Shown: positions 19,162 through 26,170, counted from the first letter of the stretch. The stretch: 39,290 nt of DNA from DASTPP01 sp035762175 (GCA_035762175.1 DASTPP010000275.1:1-39290), one strand, 5' to 3'. Translations and numbers: made by a program. Notes: generated by a model from the letters alone, not told the origin.

Positions 19162-19219
19162 CGCCCGGCGAGCGCCACCGAGGGGGCCACACTGCCCGCC
19201 CGGCGAGCGCCAGCGAGGG
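19162..19219. repeat. Direct repeat, 23 bp, two copies 35 bp apart
   Basis: A 23-bp sequence beginning CGCCCGGCGAGCGCCA occurs at 19162-19184 and 19197-19219 with one mismatch. It lies in the 269-bp gap upstream of the 244-residue conserved gene and could be an operator pair or a simple duplication. Confidence 0.6.
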
Positions 19220-19352
19220 CCCCTCGCCCCACGCCCCGGCGCGGCGGCCCGCCCCGGCGGCCGGGGGAAAGTTACCTTGCGCCCCGGCGTACCTCGCTTA
19301 CCATGGCGGCTTCCTTCGAGGGGGGCCGCGTGCGCCCCGGGGTCGAATCGCC

Positions 19353-20087
19353 ATGCCGCGCTTGAATCAAATCATCGCCATCGAGAAGAGCACCAAGAGC
19401 CGCTCGCACCAAGAGCTGACCGAGGCGCACCACGCGCTGCAGAAGCCCGCCATGCTGGCCGGCATCAGCCGCACCTACCGCCCGAAAGACGAAGAGGGCG
19501 AGCAGCTGCCGCCCGAGGCGACGCGCGTGCAGGTGCGCGCCGAAGAGGTCATCAAGAAGACGGCCGAGATCTTGACGCGCCTCTTCGACGTGACCGCCAC
19601 CAAAGACTGGGGCAACTGCCGCGCCGCCGCCGACGTCGTCGTCGACGGCCGCCCCCTCTTGACCCAGGTGCCCGTCACGTACCTGCTCTTCCTCGAGAAG
19701 CAGCTCGTCGACCTGCTCACCTTCGTGCGCAAGCTGCCCGCCCTCGACGCCGCCGAGTCGTGGGCGCACGACCCCTCGACCGACACCTGGGCGACCGAGC
19801 CCGTGCAGACGGTGCGCACCAAGAAGATCCCCCGCAACCACGTCAAGGCCGAGGCCACCGACAAGCACCCCGCCCAGGTCGAGGTCTATTACGAAGACGT
19901 GCCCGTCGGCTACTGGAAGACCGTCAAGTTCAGCGGCGCGCTGCCCGCCCGCCGCATCAACCAGCTCGTCGAGCGCATCGAGAAGCTGCAGCAGGCCGTC
20001 AAGTTCGCCCGCGAAGAGGCGAACAACCTCGAGACCGACGAGCGCCGCGTCGGCCACGTCGTCTTCGGCTACCTCTTCGGCGAGTGA
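19353..20087 (+). CDS. Conserved 244-residue protein next to tRNA-mimic RNAs
   Basis: 244 residues from ATG 19353; the frame is open upstream to 19116 but the protein-like sequence starts here. The start MPRLNQIIAIEKSTKSR is followed by long helices (ELTEAHHALQKPAMLAG) and the stretches FDVTATKDWGNCRAAADV, VPVTYLLFLEKQLVDLLTFV, TEPVQTVRTKKIPRNHVKAE, DKHPAQVEVYYEDVPVGYW and a final coiled segment (RINQLVERIEKLQQAVKFAREEAN, split here) ending FGYLFGE. The basic and aromatic conserved positions suit nucleic-acid contact. I recall close relatives across distant phyla with unknown function, but I give no name. No membrane segment, signal or known catalytic motif. The two tRNA-like RNAs start 67 bp downstream on the same strand, so RNA binding or RNA handling is a reasonable inference. 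Confidence 0.85.
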   Translation: MPRLNQIIAIEKSTKSRSHQELTEAHHALQKPAMLAGISRTYRPKDEEGEQLPPEATRVQVRAEEVIKKTAEILTRLFDVTATKDWGNCRAAADVVVDGRPLLTQVPVTYLLFLEKQLVDLLTFVRKLPALDAAESWAHDPSTDTWATEPVQTVRTKKIPRNHVKAEATDKHPAQVEVYYEDVPVGYWKTVKFSGALPARRINQLVERIEKLQQAVKFAREEANNLETDERRVGHVVFGYLFGE

Positions 20088-20121
20088 GCCCCGGCGCGCG
20101 AGGGGGCGAAGGCCCCGGCGC

Positions 20122-20150
20122 TTGAGGGGCGGCCGGCCCTGCGCTACCCT
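20122..20150 (+). promoter_or_regulatory. Sigma-70-like promoter for the tRNA-mimic RNAs
   Basis: TTGAGG (20122-20127) and TACCCT (20145-20150) are spaced by 17 bp. The predicted start, about 20157, coincides with the beginning of the outer helix of the first RNA (20154). The match to TATAAT is modest, as is usual in very GC-rich genomes. Confidence 0.45.
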
Positions 20151-20153
20151 CCC

Positions 20154-20324
20154 CGGCGGAGTGCAAGCTGAAGCTCAGGTTCGTTTTGACGCGGCCAAGA
20201 ACGGCGCCATGTGCAGGTTCGAACCCTGCCCCCCCCACCCTTGCGGGGGGGTAGCCCAACTGGCAGAGGCGCGCCGGGTCGCATCAACCCCAATCTATCA
20301 CTCCAGCTTCCGCATTCTCCGCCG
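20154..20324 (+). ncRNA. Permuted tRNA-like RNA 1 (YrlA/Y-RNA-like)
   Basis: Pairs traced by hand. T-arm: GCAGG (20213-20217), loop TTCGAAC, CCTGC (20225-20229). Acceptor: 3' strand of seven C (20230-20236), then A73-like A and CC, an 8-nt closing loop in all (20237-20244), then 5' strand of seven G (20245-20251). TA, then D-arm GCC/GGC (20254-20256, 20268-20270) with AACTGGCAGA holding the GG pair. Anticodon-like stem: GCGCCG (20271-20276) with CGGCGC (20202-20207), leaving a 5-nt variable loop. Instead of an anticodon loop the two strands run on: GCGGCC (20191-20196)/GGTCGC (20277-20282), TTGA/TCAA, GAAGCT (20170-20175)/AGCTTC (20305-20310), TGC/GCA and an outer 8-bp helix CGGCGGAG (20154-20161)/CTCCGCCG (20317-20324). 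The order T-arm before D-arm rules out a standard tRNA. This matches the reported bacterial Y RNA plan. Confidence 0.82.
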
Positions 20325-20325
20325 A

Positions 20326-20494
20326 TCGCCCAGTCGACCGGCGGGCGCCCCCCACCGACGGATACTGGTTCAAGTCCAGTCCGGTCCACCGGCGCCGCCC
20401 CCGCGGCGCCCATCGTCTGACCACGAGGGCTGGTAGTTCAATCGTAGAACACGTCGGTTTAACAACTGAGCGCCCGTCTTAAATGTGTGGGCGA
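20326..20494 (+). ncRNA. Permuted tRNA-like RNA 2 (YrlA/Y-RNA-like)
   Basis: T-arm: ACTGG (20364-20368), loop TTCAAGT, CCAGT (20376-20380). Acceptor: CCGGTCC (20381-20387) with GGGCTGG (20427-20433), seven pairs including two G-U. The connecting 39 nt start with ACC and hold an 8-bp hairpin (GGCGCCGC 20391-20398 / GCGGCGCC 20403-20410). TA, then a perfect D-stem GTTC/GAAC (20436-20439, 20447-20450) with loop AATCGTA, which lacks the GG pair. Anticodon-like stem: CGTCGGT (20452-20458) with ACCGACG (20354-20360). The open end continues into a 9-bp helix (20340-20348 with 20470-20478, one G-U) and an outer 6-bp helix TCGCCC (20326-20331)/GGGCGA (20489-20494), separated by internal loops. It abuts RNA 1 and is followed by a strong terminator, so both may come from one transcript. 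Confidence 0.78.
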
Positions 20495-20518
20495 GTGCAA
20501 CTCGACGGAAAACCGAAG

Positions 20519-20554
20519 CCCGGGAGAAGGTCAGACTCCCGGGTTTCACCTTTT
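20519..20554 (+). terminator. Rho-independent terminator of the tRNA-mimic unit
   Basis: CCCGGGAG (20519-20526) and CTCCCGGG (20536-20543) form a perfect 8-bp stem with a 9-nt loop, followed by TTT, CACC and TTTT to 20554. It is the clearest intrinsic terminator in the window and fixes the 3' end of the RNA unit. Confidence 0.85.
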
Positions 20555-20600
20555 GTGGGCCGGGGCTTCGAAGGGGGTCGCGAGGCGCGGGCGGCTTTCC

Positions 20601-20712
20601 GCCCCCGGCGGATGACCGTCGCGAACCTGTTCGGGTGGTGCCCGGCTCGTCTGCCCGGCCTTGCCTGGGGAGGGCCACCCGAACAGGTTCGCGACGGTCA
20701 TCCGCCGGGGGC
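20601..20712. repeat. Perfect 38-bp inverted repeat with 36-bp spacer
   Basis: The arm at 20601-20638 is exactly the reverse complement of 20675-20712; the spacer is 20639-20674. A second, outer pair GGCTTCGA (20564-20571)/TCGAAGCC (20719-20726) frames it. No ORF with a ribosome binding site covers it. The perfection suggests a recent duplication-inversion, a MITE-like element, or selection for a very stable hairpin. Confidence 0.9.
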
Positions 20713-20889
20713 CCGCCCTCGAAGCCGCTCGCTCGCGCACACCATCGCCGTCCCGACCCTTGCGCCACACGCACGACCCCGCGCGCCCGCCGCCGCGCTC
20801 TCGCGGGGCCCCGGTCTGCCCTTTGCACTTCCTCCGAGCTGGGTGCTCGCCGAATGCCACGGCGATCGCCCTCGCGAGGAGGAACCATC

Positions 20890-21042
20890 ATGATCAAGCC
20901 CGAGCGGGCGAACTCCGTGCCGATCGTGTCGACGCCCCACGGGCGGGCCCCGGGCTTCGCGGCGCCCCCCCGCCCTCAGCTCCGGCGCCCCCGAGCGCGG
21001 CAGCACCGCACCGCCCGCCAACGCTTCTGGTCCTGGCGCTGA
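20890..21042 (+). CDS. Small basic protein, 50 residues (hypothetical)
   Basis: ATG 20890 is preceded by an excellent ribosome binding site, GAGGAGG at 20876-20882, with 7-bp spacing. The product starts MIKPERANSVPIVSTPHG and becomes Arg/Pro-rich, ending RQRFWSWR. No known family. The strong ribosome binding site is the main support. It could be a small nucleic-acid-binding peptide, or a leader peptide for the PAP2 gene 36 bp downstream. Confidence 0.45.
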   Translation: MIKPERANSVPIVSTPHGRAPGFAAPPRPQLRRPRARQHRTARQRFWSWR

Positions 21043-21078
21043 AGCCCGCGAGACGGGCCGGGCCACGCTTTCCGAAGA

Positions 21079-21990
21079 ATGACCATGACGCGCCGGCGCG
21101 CCCCCCGCACGCCCCCGCAGGCCGCGCTCGCCCTCGCGCTCGCCGCCCTCGCCTCGCTCTTCTTCGCGCGGCCGGCGCGCGCCGAGGGCCCCGGCCTCAC
21201 CTGGCAGCCCGAGTGGCGGCGGGCGGGCCCGGCCGATTACATTCTCACCTCGGCCCTCGGCGCGGCCAACCTCGGCGTCGGCCTCGCCTTCCCGGGCGAG
21301 CGCGAGCCATCGTGGACGGGCCGCAACGACTTCGACGACGGCGCGCGCGACGCGCTCCGCCTGCGCTCGCGCGGCGCGCGGCGCTGGGCGGGCATCACGA
21401 GCGACATCGGCTGGATCGGCCTGACGCTCTACCCCGGCCTCGTCGACTCGCTGCTCCTCGCCACCGTGGCGCACAAGAGCTCGGACGTCGGCTGGCAGCT
21501 CTTCGTCATCTACGGCGAGTCGGCGCTGACGGCGGGCCTCGTGACGGTGGCGACGCAGGGGCTCGTCGGCCGGGCGCGGCCGCTCGTGCAAGAGTGCGGG
21601 CCCGGCGGCGAGTACGACCCGCACTGCGGCAGCCGCCAGCAGAGCCGCAGCTTCCTCGCGGGCCACGTCTCGATGTCGGTCAATAGCGCCGCGCTCACCT
21701 GCGTCAACCAGGCCTTCGTGCCACTCTACGGCCGGGGCGCCGGCGGCCCCCTTGCCTGCGCCGCGGTCGGGCTCGCCGCCGGCGGCGTCAGCGTGCTGCG
21801 CATCATGGCCGACAAGCACTGGGCGAGCGACGTAGCCGCCGGCGCCGCGCTCGGGCTCGCGACCGGCGCCCTCTACCCGCTCGCCCTGCACTACGGCTTC
21901 GGCGGGGGCCGGGGCGCGGCGAGCGCCTTCCGCCTCACCCCCATCGCCGGGCAGGGCACCTTCCTCGCGCTGGCGAGCGGGTCGTTCTGA
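21079..21990 (+). CDS. Exported PAP2-family phosphatase-like protein
   Basis: 303 residues. An N-terminal signal peptide (about residues 1-35: Arg-rich start, Ala/Leu core, cleavage after ARA) is followed by a PAP2 domain. Motif 1 is GLVGRARPLVQ, lacking the usual first Lys; motif 2 is SFLAGHVSMS, where PSGH is replaced by LAGH; motif 3 is RIMADKHWASDVAAG with His and Asp kept. Such variants occur in exported, PgpB-distant PAP2 proteins. By inference it acts on lipid phosphates or phosphate esters at the periplasmic face. It ends in a Phe, as outer-membrane proteins often do, but no barrel is obvious. Confidence 0.85.
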   Translation: MTMTRRRAPRTPPQAALALALAALASLFFARPARAEGPGLTWQPEWRRAGPADYILTSALGAANLGVGLAFPGEREPSWTGRNDFDDGARDALRLRSRGARRWAGITSDIGWIGLTLYPGLVDSLLLATVAHKSSDVGWQLFVIYGESALTAGLVTVATQGLVGRARPLVQECGPGGEYDPHCGSRQQSRSFLAGHVSMSVNSAALTCVNQAFVPLYGRGAGGPLACAAVGLAAGGVSVLRIMADKHWASDVAAGAALGLATGALYPLALHYGFGGGRGAASAFRLTPIAGQGTFLALASGSF

Positions 21991-21993
21991 CCT

Positions 21994-22775
21994 TCACCCC
22001 ATCTTCACGCCGCACTCGGCGCAGAACTTCGTCGGACGCTCGGGCCGCTGGCCGCACGCGGCGCACGGAAGGACGAGCGGGCGCGCGGGGGTGCCGCACT
22101 CGGGGCAAAATTTCGCACCCCCGATGCCGGCGCCGCAGCCGCCGCAACGCGCGCCCGGGGCCGCGGGGGCGGACGCGCCCGGCGGGGGCGAAGGCAGGGC
22201 GCGGCCGGGCTGGGGGGCGGCGAAGGCGGGCGCGGGCTGAGCCGGGCGCCGGGGGCCCCTGCCCGAGCGTGCGCGGGGCCGCGTAGACGGCGTCGGGCGC
22301 CATCGAGACGCCGCCGACGTAGTCGGTCGCTTGCGCCTTTTCGTAGAGCTGGCGGCGCGCGGCCTGGGCCTTGGCGTCGGCGTGCGCGGCGGCCACCTCG
22401 CCCTGGAACTCGGGCGCGCAGCCCGTGCAGAGCGCGGCCAGGCCGTTCCAGCAAGGGTGGTGGCAGACCCACTGGCCGCAGCGGGGGCACTGGTGAACGT
22501 GCGGCCGGGCCCCCTCGACCGCCTCGCGCAGCGCCTCGTCGTGCGCCCCGCCGCCGACGGCGCGCTGCACCTCGTACGCCGAACGCCCCGCCGAGCTCGC
22601 CCACCCGCCGAAGATCGACCCGGCCGCCCGCAAGACCGCGCCCGCCGTGCCGAGGACGCTCGCGCGGAACTCGGTCATGGACCCGTTAACCGCATTTGTC
22701 GCAGTGAAACCTGAACTGGTAGCCGCGGTCGGTCGACCGATCTTGGTAGTTCTTGACGAACTGAATCAGCCCCAT
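21994..22775 (-). pseudogene. Zinc-ribbon protein gene interrupted by two single-base frameshifts
   Basis: The start at 22775 has a good ribosome binding site (GGGAGG on the minus strand) and reads MGLIQFVKNYQDRSTDRGYQ then FHCDKCG, then hits a stop at 22686. One base out of frame the next residues continue as GSMTEFRASVLGTAG, so one extra base at about 22688 breaks the gene. The second segment, with QCPRCGQWVCHHPCWN and CTGCAP, runs to about 22260, where the frame must shift by one again to reach CGGCGAGIGGAKFCPECG, CAACGQ and KFCAECGVKMG with a stop at 21994-21996. Removing both bases gives 259 residues and a familiar bacterial family: a CxxC-rich N-domain, a helical middle and two C-terminal zinc ribbons, often near SPFH/TerD-type genes by recollection. 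Either a real pseudogene or two assembly errors. Confidence 0.85.
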
Positions 22776-23060
22776 GAGACGAGCCTCCCACGCTAGAACG
22801 TAACCGAACGCGCCGCTCGCCGAAACGCCCCGCGCGGCCGCCGCGCCGCCCGGGCGCCCGCCGCGGCGGGCCCGCGGCGGCGGGCCGGGGCCGAAGCCGC
22901 GGGGCGCCGGGGTCGGGGCGAGGCGGGGTAAGGGGCCGGGCCTCGCGGGCGAGCGCCGCCGGGCGCGCCCGAAATCGGGGCCACGTTTCGAAAAACGCCG
23001 GCGCGTCGTCCGCGCGCATAGCGGTGGGCGCGCGCCGTGGTTAAGGTGAGCCACTTCGCC

Positions 23061-24818
23061 ATGACCATCGATTCTTCGTTCGATCGTGTCCCCCCGCCCC
23101 TGCGAGACGCCATGCTCGAGCGCGGCTTCTCGTCGCTCACGCCCGTGCAGAGCGCGGTCGTCGAGCCCGGGCTCGAGGGCCGCGATCTGCGCATTTCTTC
23201 GCAGACGGGCTCGGGCAAGACCGTGGCCATCGGCCTGGTGCTGGCCGCCTGGCTCGCCCCCGAGCCCGGCGGCGCCGAGGGCCGGGGCGCCCCGCGCGAT
23301 CGCGCCTGCCGCCCCCGCGCCATCGTCGTCGCCCCGACCCGCGAGCTGGCCGCGCAGGTGAGCAACGAGCTCGCCTGGCTGCTCGCCCCCGTGGGCGGCC
23401 GCACGGTCACCGTCACCGGCGGCACGAACGTCGGCGTCGAGCTGCGCGCGCTCGCCCGCGGCGCCGAGGTCGTCGTCGGCACGCCGGGCCGCCTGCTCGA
23501 CCACCTGAGCCGCGGCGCCATCGACGCCGGCGACGTGCGCGCCGTCGTGCTCGACGAGGCCGACCAGCTGCTCGATCTCGGCTTCCGCGACGAGCTCGAG
23601 GCCATCGTCGAGGGCCTGCCCGAAGAGCGCCAGACCCTGCTCGTCTCGGCCACCTTCCCCCGCGACGTGCTCGCCCTCGCCGACCGCTACCAGCGCGATC
23701 CGGTCGCCGTCGCCGGCACCCCGCCGGGCGACGCCAACGCCGACATCGCCCACGTCGCCCACCTCGTCCGGGCCGACGAGCGCTTCGACGCCCTCGTCAA
23801 CCTGCTGCTCGTCGCCCCCCCCGACGAGCGCACCCTCGTCTTCGCCCGCACCCGCGCCGGCGCCGCCGAGCTCGCCGACCTGCTCGCGCACGAGCGCTTC
23901 GCCGCCGCCGGCCTCACCGGCGAGATGGAGCAGCGCGAGCGCACCCGCACCCTCGACGCCTTCCGCTCGGGCCAGCTCAAGGTCCTCGTCGCCACCGACG
24001 TCGCCGCTCGCGGCCTCGACGTGCCCGACGTCGGCCGCGTCATTCACTTCGACGTGCCCGACAACGACGAGGTCTACACCCACCGCAGCGGCCGCACCGG
24101 CCGCGCCGGCCGCAAGGGCACCAGCCACGTCCTGGTGCCGCCCTCGCGCCAGCGCCTCGTCGCCGAGATGGCCCGGCGGGCCCGCGTCGAGCTCGGCTGG
24201 CAGCCCGTGCCGGGCCCCGAGCAGGTGCTCGAGGCCGAGGCCGAGCGGCTCGAGGCCCGCGTGCTCGAGGGCCCCGCCCCCGACGACGTGCGCCTGCAGA
24301 AGCTCGCCCTCCAGCTGCTCGCCCACGCCCACGACCCCGCCGACCTCGTCACGCGCCTGCTCGCCCTGGCCGACCAGAGCTCGCCCTGCCGCCCCCGCCG
24401 CGTGACGTCCATCGAGCCCCGCACCGGCCACGCGCCCGGCCGGCGCGCCTCCGGCGCCCCCATCACCTTCCGCGTCGGCTGGGGCGGCCGCCACGGCGCC
24501 GACCCCCGCCGCCTGCTCGCCCTCGTCTGCCGCCGCGGCAAGGTCAAGAGCTCCGACATTGGCGCGATCTACGTCGGCCCCACCAGCTCGACCGTCGAGG
24601 TCTCCGCCCAGGCCGCCGAGCAGTTCGCCATCGCCGTACGCGCCCCCGACGCCCGCGACGGCCACATCCGCATCAGCCCCCTCTTGCGCCCCCCGCCCCC
24701 CGGCGCCGGCGAGCCCCTGCCCCGCCCCATGCGCGGCGACGCCCCCGCCCGCCCTCACCAGGGCAAGCACCCCTTCGGCCGCCACACCACGGCGCCCCGC
24801 TGGGCCTCGCCGCGCTGA
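23061..24818 (+). CDS. DEAD-box RNA helicase with DbpA-like RNA-binding C-domain
   Basis: 585 residues from ATG 23061; a GTG at 23037 is an alternative. All helicase motifs are present: Q-motif region (FSSLTPVQ, 23-30), SQTGSGKT (47-54), PTRELA (92-97), TPGR (141-144), DEAD (165-168), SAT, and later DVAARGLDVP and HRSGRTGRAGR. After a helical linker, the C-terminus (about 455-530: FRVGWGGRHGADPRRLLALV, and GKVKSSDIGAIYVGPTSSTVEV split here) matches the DbpA RRM-like domain that binds 23S rRNA hairpin 92 in characterised members. An Arg/Pro-rich tail of about 50 residues follows. By family, it remodels RNA in large-subunit ribosome assembly. It lies 2.5 kb downstream of the tRNA-mimic RNAs but is not visibly co-transcribed. 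Confidence 0.95.
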   Translation: MTIDSSFDRVPPPLRDAMLERGFSSLTPVQSAVVEPGLEGRDLRISSQTGSGKTVAIGLVLAAWLAPEPGGAEGRGAPRDRACRPRAIVVAPTRELAAQVSNELAWLLAPVGGRTVTVTGGTNVGVELRALARGAEVVVGTPGRLLDHLSRGAIDAGDVRAVVLDEADQLLDLGFRDELEAIVEGLPEERQTLLVSATFPRDVLALADRYQRDPVAVAGTPPGDANADIAHVAHLVRADERFDALVNLLLVAPPDERTLVFARTRAGAAELADLLAHERFAAAGLTGEMEQRERTRTLDAFRSGQLKVLVATDVAARGLDVPDVGRVIHFDVPDNDEVYTHRSGRTGRAGRKGTSHVLVPPSRQRLVAEMARRARVELGWQPVPGPEQVLEAEAERLEARVLEGPAPDDVRLQKLALQLLAHAHDPADLVTRLLALADQSSPCRPRRVTSIEPRTGHAPGRRASGAPITFRVGWGGRHGADPRRLLALVCRRGKVKSSDIGAIYVGPTSSTVEVSAQAAEQFAIAVRAPDARDGHIRISPLLRPPPPGAGEPLPRPMRGDAPARPHQGKHPFGRHTTAPRWASPR

Positions 24819-24847
24819 GTCGCGGCGCCGGGCGCGCGCGGCCCCCT

Positions 24848-25231
24848 CTACAGAAGGGTGAGGCCTCGCCCGCGCAGCTTGGGCGCGACCACGGCTTCGA
24901 CCTTCGCGAGTTGCGCGAGCGCCATTTGGTGATCGGTCGCCCCGGCGTCGAAGTTCGGGTCGTAGCGCACGGCCTCGCTCAGCTCTTGAAGCAGTTTGTA
25001 AGCCCCTTCTGCCTGCCTCAGCTCAGGCGAGCGTTTCATGGCGCGACGACGAGCCCCGTGGTCTTGCGCCTGAAATGCCTCGCCCTTCGTCGCCAGGTAG
25101 GCCGACACGAGGTGCAGGGCGGCGTAAAAGATCGCGACGACCCTCAGGCCCCAGAGCGGCGCGGGCAGCGCCGCGATAGCTTGCGCGTTCGCCTTGAACT
25201 TCGCCCACGCGCGTGCGTGAGCTTCAGGCAT
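24848..25231 (-). CDS. HEPN-like helical protein
   Basis: 127 residues. The helical pattern LRVVAIFYAALHLVSAYLATKG, then DHGARRRAMKRSPELRQAEGAY and LLQELSEAVRYDPNF matches the HEPN-like group in which an FYAALH helix is followed by H-x-x-R and a terminal YxxL...S..ARY helix. The Rx4-6H ribonuclease motif of toxin HEPNs is not seen. It starts 5 bp after the stop of the 98-residue gene, so the two are almost surely translated from one mRNA. The pair resembles a toxin-antitoxin or effector-adaptor cassette in layout, which is inference. Confidence 0.7.
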   Translation of the reverse strand: MPEAHARAWAKFKANAQAIAALPAPLWGLRVVAIFYAALHLVSAYLATKGEAFQAQDHGARRRAMKRSPELRQAEGAYKLLQELSEAVRYDPNFDAGATDHQMALAQLAKVEAVVAPKLRGRGLTLL

Positions 25232-25236
25232 GGGCT

Positions 25237-25533
25237 CTACCTCTCGTAGACGAGGGGTAGGCCCGAGACAGCCGTTCGAACGCCCCTGCCCTGGTGAGCG
25301 CGCAGCTTGACCTCGAGCGAGGCGCCGAACCGGTCGGCCAGCGCCTCTTCGAGGCCGACGGCGAGCTCGCCCAGGCCGTCGGCAAAGTCTCGAACGATGA
25401 GGTAGACCTCATGACCGCGCAGGGCCGCCGCTTCGACTTGCGCGTGGGCAGGCAAAAGCTCGCCGAGCGCCCCGGCGACGAGCTCAGGGCGGAGGTCGTA
25501 GGGCTCGAGTCGCGTCGCCACGAACGAAAGCAT
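25237..25533 (-). CDS. 98-residue partner of the HEPN-like protein
   Basis: Start chosen at 25533, where MLSFVATRLEPYDLRPELVA begins and a GAGGG lies upstream; the frame is open on to 26088 through the 42-bp repeats, but that part is repeat-derived and AT-richer. The protein has an alpha/beta pattern (GHEVYLIVRDFADGLGELAV, LEEALADRFGASLEVKL) and ends RTAVSGLPLVYER. No nucleotidyltransferase GSxxxG motif and no DNA-binding motif are visible. First gene of the HEPN-like pair. Function unknown. Confidence 0.65.
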   Translation of the reverse strand: MLSFVATRLEPYDLRPELVAGALGELLPAHAQVEAAALRGHEVYLIVRDFADGLGELAVGLEEALADRFGASLEVKLRAHQGRGVRTAVSGLPLVYER

Positions 25534-25751
25534 AGGCCCTCGGGCGGCCCCCGGACAACCCAACGATACATGGGGCCGGAAACTAGAGCCGGCCGGTAAA
25601 AGAAGGAAATTTTTACCGCGCCCGGCGCTCGCGTAGCGTGCCAGCGGCCCGAGCGCGAGGCCAATCTCTGTCGCTTCTTCTTTGCGAGCTCTACCGAAGG
25701 GCGCGCCAACGGTAGGGACCGCCCCCCCCGAGGGCATCGACGACCTTGGGC

Positions 25752-26170
25752 GATTGGTCAACCCCCCCCCGAGGTCGTTGACGCCCTGAAGCGATGGCTC
25801 GACCCATCCCTCAAGGCCATCAACGCCCCGAGGGCATCGCTCGACCCATCGCTTTTGCCCGCCCCCGCACGAAAACCATTCTCGGACCCATGCCCGAAGG
25901 CCGCCTGGCCGCAAAAAGCATGGCTTGAGCCTTCGTTTGGGGCCGCTGGCGGGCGAAAACGATGGGTCGAAGCTTCGTTCGAGGCCGCCGGCGGGCAAAA
26001 ACGATGGGTCGAAGCTTCGTTCGAGGCCGCCGGCGAGCAAACCCGATGGGTCGGACCTTGGTTCGAGGCCGTCACCGGGCCAAAGCAATGAGTCGACCCA
26101 TGCCCGAAGCCTCGCGGCGAGGCCGCGCCATGGGTCGCCCCATCACCCCCCGGCCCCGCCCGGGCTCACT
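25752..26170. repeat. 42-bp tandem repeat array, about ten units
   Basis: Unit starts fall at about 25752, 25793, 25835, 25877, 25919, 25961, 26003, 26045, 26087 and 26129, at 41-42 bp steps, each opening with a version of GATGGGTCGA. The units at 25961 and 26003 are nearly identical and contain the palindrome CGAAGCTTCG; outer units are diverged. Because 42 is a multiple of 3, several frames are open as 14-residue repeats, but none has a ribosome binding site. The 25534-25751 stretch before it holds no gene. Confidence 0.9.

Noticed and set aside
20213..20303. Ordinary tRNA gene(s) in the T-arm/D-arm region
   Set aside because: The T-arm and 3' acceptor strand come before the matching 5' strand and D-arm. 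Taking the halves in normal order (GGGGGGG with CCGGTCC) does not pair, and no 7-nt anticodon loop with U33 is present.
20340..20490. tRNA-Asn or tRNA-Leu read from GGTTTAACAA
   Set aside because: No 5-bp stem with 7-nt loop forms around it; those bases instead pair with 20354-20360 or lie in an internal loop.
20601..20712. Insertion sequence ends
   Set aside because: The 36-bp spacer cannot hold a transposase; at most a non-autonomous element.
25752..26170. CRISPR array
   Set aside because: Units are contiguous with no spacer/repeat alternation, and no cas genes are near.
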